Of a DNA stretch of 23,089 nucleotides, positions 19,265 to 23,089 are shown one piece after another. This DNA is from Hypsibius dujardini (Eukaryota > Tardigrada > Eutardigrada > Parachela > Hypsibiidae): NCBI GenBank assembly GCA_001579985.1, contig LRSR01005929.1, forward strand, positions 1-23,089, given 5' to 3'. A program made the translations under genes and the position numbers. The notes beneath the pieces are model-generated. The model searched no databases. It worked only from the letters and a program-made list of their open reading frames with translations, and was not told the DNA's origin. The stretch's first letter is position 1; each line of letters opens with the position of its first letter.

Positions 19265-19505
19265 GTAAAACTAAGCTAAACTAAAACAAAACTAAAAACG
19301 CTGATTGTATAACATTTTGTGTCGGTTACTGAACTAGAAAATTTAGTCACTATAAATTTAAGTGAGAAAATAAAAATTAGACATCTTATGTGGACTACAA
19401 CTGAACTAAAAGTTTTAGTTACAAAGACCACTAGGCAGCCTCAGTTTTATTAACTAATTATTGTTTACTGGACTTAGAAAGCTAACTAGTTTTACTAATT
19501 GAACT
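19265..19505. repeat. AT-rich ACTAAA/TTTAGT stretch
   Basis: Repeated AACTAAAA and TTTTAGTT words, including GAACTAAAAGTTTTAGTT near 19400-19417 (palindromic core), over about 240 bp. No coding potential. Confidence 0.5.
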
Positions 19506-19582
19506 AATTGTCAGCCTCCTGTAGGCGATATACTGATGTAGAGACATAATCAACACCGTGCACTGACCGAGTTCAGATCCTC

Positions 19583-19588
19583 TTTATT
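19583..19588 (-). terminator. Possible poly(A) signal of second GPCR
   Basis: AATAAA on the minus strand (TTTATT on plus) about 265 bp downstream of the GPCR stop codon; the only canonical hexamer I noticed close by. Confidence 0.35.
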
Positions 19589-19851
19589 CCTACTGATTCG
19601 TTTGCTCGGCAGAGGAAATTGATATGTCTTGAACGTGGTCAGGGCTAGCTTTTGGCCACGCGTGTAATACGATCAATCCCTCAAACACCGGTGTGCTCAA
19701 TCGTTTATATAGCCATACAGATGAAAGACCATTTCACTGCACTGCGGCAGTATATCACGACAATGAACCATTTTTGTCATACTAAAAAAACACAGCTCCA
19801 AATGTGTTTCTATATACGCACAGACTCCGTATCTTGAACTCAATGACTGTC

Positions 19852-20949
19852 TTATGAATAGCTCACGCTTCTACTTATGCGTAGAATATCGAACGTGGCT
19901 CTACGCAAACGAGGCAAAAAGGCTAAGTAAATTAAGGGATCTACCAACAACAGCAAACTACACATGAGCTTCAAGGCGATCGCTAAATCTTTTCCGTCCC
20001 CCGACAAATACTCCACCCGACCCCACGCCTCCACCGTGTTCGGCAACCACAGCAGCATCTGTGCAAAGGTCAAACAGGCCACCATTGCGCTGTTCTTGTT
20101 CCGCTTCCCGCTACACCTACTTTCTGCCGAGGAACAGCTGGACGATGGTCTATGCATCGACAGTGAATCTTTCCCCTTTTCCGACTCCGCCTGTGGAACC
20201 AGCGCTACAGGAGTGGGGCGACCGCTCACCCCGTGGCAACGTAGACCTTTCTTCCGCCAAACCAAGTACAACAGCACCGGGTAGCTAATATAAATGAACC
20301 CTTGCGGCACCATGACTGTGCACACGACCGCAATCGATAGGATGACGGTCTGAATAGGATACTTGCAGTACGCATTGGGCGGTAAAGTGATCGCGAACTC
20401 AAAGCCGATAATGGCCACGCTCCAAGTCACCCCGGAAAGGGTGCAGCCCAAGGTCGCAAGCCAGCCGTGTCTGACAGTCTTTTGACGGTACCACACCGGC
20501 GCCACGAGGGCGGCCCAACGGTCCAGACAGATCACCAGGTGTTGGTGGATGATCATGTAGGCCGCGTTAAAGACGCAGAATCGGTAAACCGCACAGTTGG
20601 CTCGAATGCTTAAACATGCTTGGTCAAAGTGCTGGCACGGTTTGATGAGGACCGTGAAGACCGTCCCAGCGACCAGGTTGATGACAGTCAGATTGAGTAC
20701 GTGCACGGTGAAGGCGTTGATGAGTTTCGGATTGCGGCGGAATGCGAGTAGCACCGCGGCGTTCAGAATGATTCCGAGAGTTCCAACCAGAAACGATAAA
20801 ATTTGGCCAACTAGCAACATCATCGAACCTTCTCCAAAAATTGAATTCCCTGGATTGTCTGGATTAGATTGCCTGGATTGATCCGTTAAGAACGTGGCGT
20901 TGTTCACAGCATGGGCAGGCTCGCGGAGTCTGAGATCTGACTGATTCAT
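19852..20949 (-). CDS. Class A (rhodopsin-like) G-protein-coupled receptor, single exon
   Basis: A complete 365-residue uninterrupted frame. An N-terminal tail of about 42 residues carries sequons (NQS at 2-4, NAT at 17-19). Seven membrane segments lie at about residues 43-70, 79-103, 116-141, 161-183, 200-230, 287-309 and 321-343. DRW (143-145) replaces DRY at the end of TM3, and LLWLP (299-303) holds the TM6 proline. DPLIY (337-341) is the NPxxY equivalent, followed by a basic helix 8 (LPRLRRATFD). Cys112 or Cys119 near TM3 and Cys195 in ECL2 can form the conserved disulfide. TM2 has Asn in the region of the usual Asp (LNLTVINLVAG). ICL3 is long (about 232-287) and Ser-rich (PSSSCSSAESRCS), suggesting phosphorylation sites. 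The receptor should act at the plasma membrane through heterotrimeric G proteins. The ligand is unknown, and I would call it an orphan. Confidence 0.9.
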   Translation of the reverse strand: MNQSDLRLREPAHAVNNATFLTDQSRQSNPDNPGNSIFGEGSMMLLVGQILSFLVGTLGIILNAAVLLAFRRNPKLINAFTVHVLNLTVINLVAGTVFTVLIKPCQHFDQACLSIRANCAVYRFCVFNAAYMIIHQHLVICLDRWAALVAPVWYRQKTVRHGWLATLGCTLSGVTWSVAIIGFEFAITLPPNAYCKYPIQTVILSIAVVCTVMVPQGFIYISYPVLLYLVWRKKGLRCHGVSGRPTPVALVPQAESEKGKDSLSMHRPSSSCSSAESRCSGKRNKNSAMVACLTFAQMLLWLPNTVEAWGRVEYLSGDGKDLAIALKLMCSLLLLVDPLIYLAFLPRLRRATFDILRISRSVSYS

Positions 20950-21542
20950 TGCGGAATAGTCGAAGGGCGTATCGACTGAAGCTACAGTAGAAAAAGTATA
21001 ACCTTCCGTGTGGTGGTTTGTGGCGCTTTACTTACTTACTTTATAGTGCTCCCGCTCCCCAGTGTTTGCGTGGCATTCTGGCTGCCACGTGGACAGGCAC
21101 GTTGCTTGCAAGTAGTATCCGTGCGGTAGATGTAACACGAGCTGCAGGCTGCAGCGATCTTTGGACATGCAGCGTATCCCAATTCCCAAGTACAAGGGTA
21201 AACCATTTACACGCGACCAACTAGCAAATTCTCCACGAGTGCGCATTTTTAACATTTTTTCAGATCCGATTTTGGAAATCAATAACGCAATGAGTTTCCT
21301 GCATTTCGAGTGATTTGGGATGTTGCGACATCATCCACGGCACAATTCCAACCATTTCGCCAAAACCGTGTGCAAAGCTCAGCGTGCTAACTTTTCAGCA
21401 GATTCTGGCGAAACAATGAATTTGTTTTCGGATTGACTTAAAAAGTCTTGGCAATGGTTCAAAATATGGGGAATTTTGTGCTTCATATAGTTTTAATTCC
21501 AGTTGGAATTGTTTGATGAGCAACCAAATAGATAGGGGCTGG

Positions 21543-21794
21543 CAGAGGCTCGTTTAGGGTCCTTACAGGTCGGAACCAGGACCCCTCCTCCACTCCCACA
21601 TTCCCACATTCCCACATTCCCACATTCCTACTAGTTCTAAGATGATCAGGGATAAGAGGCCGAATTTTGGGTTCAATCTTGAAAAAATAACATTTTGCCC
21701 CTTTGCCCTTTGCCCCTTTGCCCCTTTGCCCACCCCTTTGCCCTGCCATGAGGAATTTTGGTTCCAACCTGTAAGGACCCTAAACGAGCCTCTG
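21543..21794. mobile_element. hAT-like MITE with target duplication
   Basis: Termini begin CAGAGGCTCGTTTAGGGTCC, continue for about 35 bp in inverted orientation with one or two mismatches, and end at 21794. The 8 bp before (GGGGCTGG) and after (GGGGCTGC) agree at 7 of 8 positions, as expected for the 8-bp target duplication of hAT elements, and CAGAG fits hAT ends. The 252-bp body is non-coding and contains two internal arrays: CCCACATT (about 21595-21628) and TTTGCCCC (about 21695-21741). Confidence 0.8.
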
Positions 21795-22073
21795 GGGGCT
21801 GCTTGAGGTTTGAATACGTTTTCGATTTCTGATGTTGCAAGTTAAAACCACTGAAAATTACGGAGAACCATGCTTTTTGCATGTTGAAGCACAAAATTGC
21901 TATAACATGTGAAAAGCCTGAAAAATACCGCGACGCCTGGCCGAACTTGGTAGAGATATTTGGGAAAATAGCTCGTTCTTGGCAACAGTCTAAGTTGCGA
22001 CACCGAAAAAATGTATTAAAAGCGATAACTAATTGTGCTATTGAACTTCATTTTCAGATTTGAAGAAAATAAT

Positions 22074-22222
22074 TACTGTACTGCCGCGTTAGCTTCGCGC
22101 AGTAGAAGTAGACCCACCGTAAACTTAGACCTATGGATCCGCGCATGAACTTACGTACACTACGGGCTAGGATAACGAAGTAATGCTCTTGCAGTGCGCG
22201 AAGCTAACGCGGCAGTACAGTA
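22074..22222. mobile_element. Short TA-flanked element with perfect 28-bp inverted repeats
   Basis: Arms at 22074-22101 and 22195-22222 are perfect complements (core GCCGCGTTAGCTTCGCGC). The outermost TA on each side (22074-22075 and 22221-22222) may be the target duplication. The 93-bp centre is unique and non-coding. The perfect arms suggest recent insertion or a conserved structure. Confidence 0.75.
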
Positions 22223-22874
22223 ACGCAGAGCAAATGGTTGGAGAAATAAAAAAGTGGTCACGTGTAGATGGTTTACCCCTGTATATGTGGTTCCTATTTG
22301 AACAGACGTGATCATGACCAGTCAAAGTGTCGCGACGGTGGACGTGTGGATGTACGGTTGGGATTCCGCCGTGAAACCTTGGATAATAATAAAGACAGTG
22401 TAATTACAGCTGCGTGATGCAAATACTGTTGCAATTGTGGAGGAGTGAAATGTGATATGCAGACCGAAATAACAACCACCAAGTGCCCCTGCATGCCCGC
22501 AGCCCTGTGTAGGCTGTACATCAGGGCCCGGGTTTATTTTGTATTATGATCCTAAGCGTGTAGTCGTGAGATTGGGGATTCCTCAGCATGAGCTGTCATC
22601 GTGAGCATCGTTTCGCACACATTATGTCCTCGATAATCGGTGAACTTTGTGCCCGATTAAGGCAGTCAGACGGAAACGGAAACATGTTGTGTGGCTGTAA
22701 GGAATTCATTGTGTTCCTCGGGCATCTTAAATACCGATACAAAACATTAACTCCCACAACGAACTGGGGAAAAACGGCACGATGCGCCCTTAATGAGCCA
22801 AGTTTTGAATACGGAAAAATCAACAAACAACAAAGGCGCAGACCTTTAGGGAAGGGAAAGGATTCAGGATGCGC

Positions 22875-22880
22875 TTTAAT
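22875..22880 (-). terminator. Possible poly(A) signal ATTAAA of terminal gene
   Basis: ATTAAA on the minus strand, 13 bp past the stop codon of the partial frame at the right edge. Confidence 0.35.
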
Positions 22881-22893
22881 TTTTGTTTTCCTG

Positions 22894-23088
22894 TCACGAT
22901 TCAGTTGAGTCCCGATCGGTGGTCGTTGCGCTGTCGATACTCGGACTTTCCGAAAGACCTCTGTGAGCCACGCCCTTGTTATGGTCCTCAAAAAGGCGGT
23001 AGGTTTCCTCGAGCTTTGCGGACGTATCAGCCGAGCCGAGAAGTAACAAGGCCGCGGTTTCGTCCGTTAATTCGTTAAACGAGGGACG
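22894..23088 (-). CDS. Partial 3' terminal coding exon of an unidentified protein
   Basis: On the minus strand the frame entering from the right edge reads 64 residues and stops at TGA (22896-22894). The first part is acidic and helix-like (FNELTDETAALLLLG, then SAKLEETYRLFEDHNK). The tail is Ser/Thr/Asp-rich (SESPSIDSATTTDRDS). Residue composition is protein-like, and a possible ATTAAA follows. The gene is cut by the window edge, its upstream splice site is not visible, and I do not recognise the family. A competing plus-strand frame over the same bases looks less protein-like. Confidence 0.4.
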   Translation of the reverse strand, partial: RPSFNELTDETAALLLLGSADTSAKLEETYRLFEDHNKGVAHRGLSESPSIDSATTTDRDSTES

Positions 23089-23089
23089 C

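Larger units (their letters stand above)
16535..19851. other. Intergenic region between gene B and the second GPCR
   Basis: No supported gene. Open frames at 17477-17899 and 17580-17777 are T-rich and hydrophobic by composition only. It contains a MITE-like element at 17291-17445, a solo copy of a hAT-like terminus near 18496-18535 and TTTAGT/ACTAAA-rich stretches near 18180-18265 and 19265-19505. A small hairpin TACGGCGA/TCGCCGTA lies near 18656-18677. The first AATAAA after gene B is at 17776-17781, far from its stop codon. Confidence 0.55.
20950..22893. other. Intergenic region right of the second GPCR
   Basis: No supported gene. It holds the GPCR 5' flank, a hAT-like MITE (21543-21794) and a short element with perfect inverted repeats (22074-22222). 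Frames at 22588-22908 (plus) and 22596-22991 (minus) have no protein-like features I can defend. Confidence 0.5.

Noticed and set aside
22596-22991. 131-codon minus-strand frame near the right edge
   Set aside because: It overlaps the more protein-like frame ending at 22894 and has no recognisable features.

Overview
This window looks like nuclear DNA from a compact-genome invertebrate animal. Genes are split by short GT-AG introns of about 84-720 bp, intergenic DNA is AT-rich, there are poly(A) signals rather than bacterial terminators, and the recognisable families are animal ones: an annexin and two class A (rhodopsin-like) GPCRs. A protostome is likely. A tardigrade or another small ecdysozoan would fit, but I cannot prove the phylum from sequence alone.

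Layout: 1-622 is AT-rich with no gene. 627-1682 holds three end-to-end inverted-repeat elements (MITE-like, each flanked by TA), the last with a 3 x 70 bp tandem repeat inside. 1726-2820 (-) is an atypical class A GPCR whose 3' end abuts this element cluster. 4716-6077 (+) is a two-exon gene for a 389-residue protein I do not recognise. It converges tail-to-tail on 6445-9002 (-), a complete eight-exon, 402-residue annexin that I could reconstruct with consistent splice phases. 9003-12388 is intergenic and carries two TA-flanked MITEs of about 360 bp. 12389-14141 (+) and 15028-16534 (+) are tandem paralogues encoding small four-pass membrane proteins (153 and 167 residues). Their five-exon, all-phase-0 structure is the same. 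16535-19851 is intergenic, with a further MITE and AT-rich repeats. 19852-20949 (-) is a single-exon class A GPCR. 20950-22893 holds a hAT-like MITE and a short element with perfect inverted repeats. The right edge carries a probable terminal exon of an unidentified minus-strand gene.

No operon-like or pathway relationship is visible. The genes are unrelated membrane-associated proteins, apart from the tandem four-pass pair. I saw no sign of a new multigene system. The most interesting points are the duplicated splice acceptor in the second four-pass gene (a possible in-frame 14-residue isoform), the partly decayed calcium sites of the annexin, the unplaced two-exon gene, and the density of distinct TA-flanked miniature elements.
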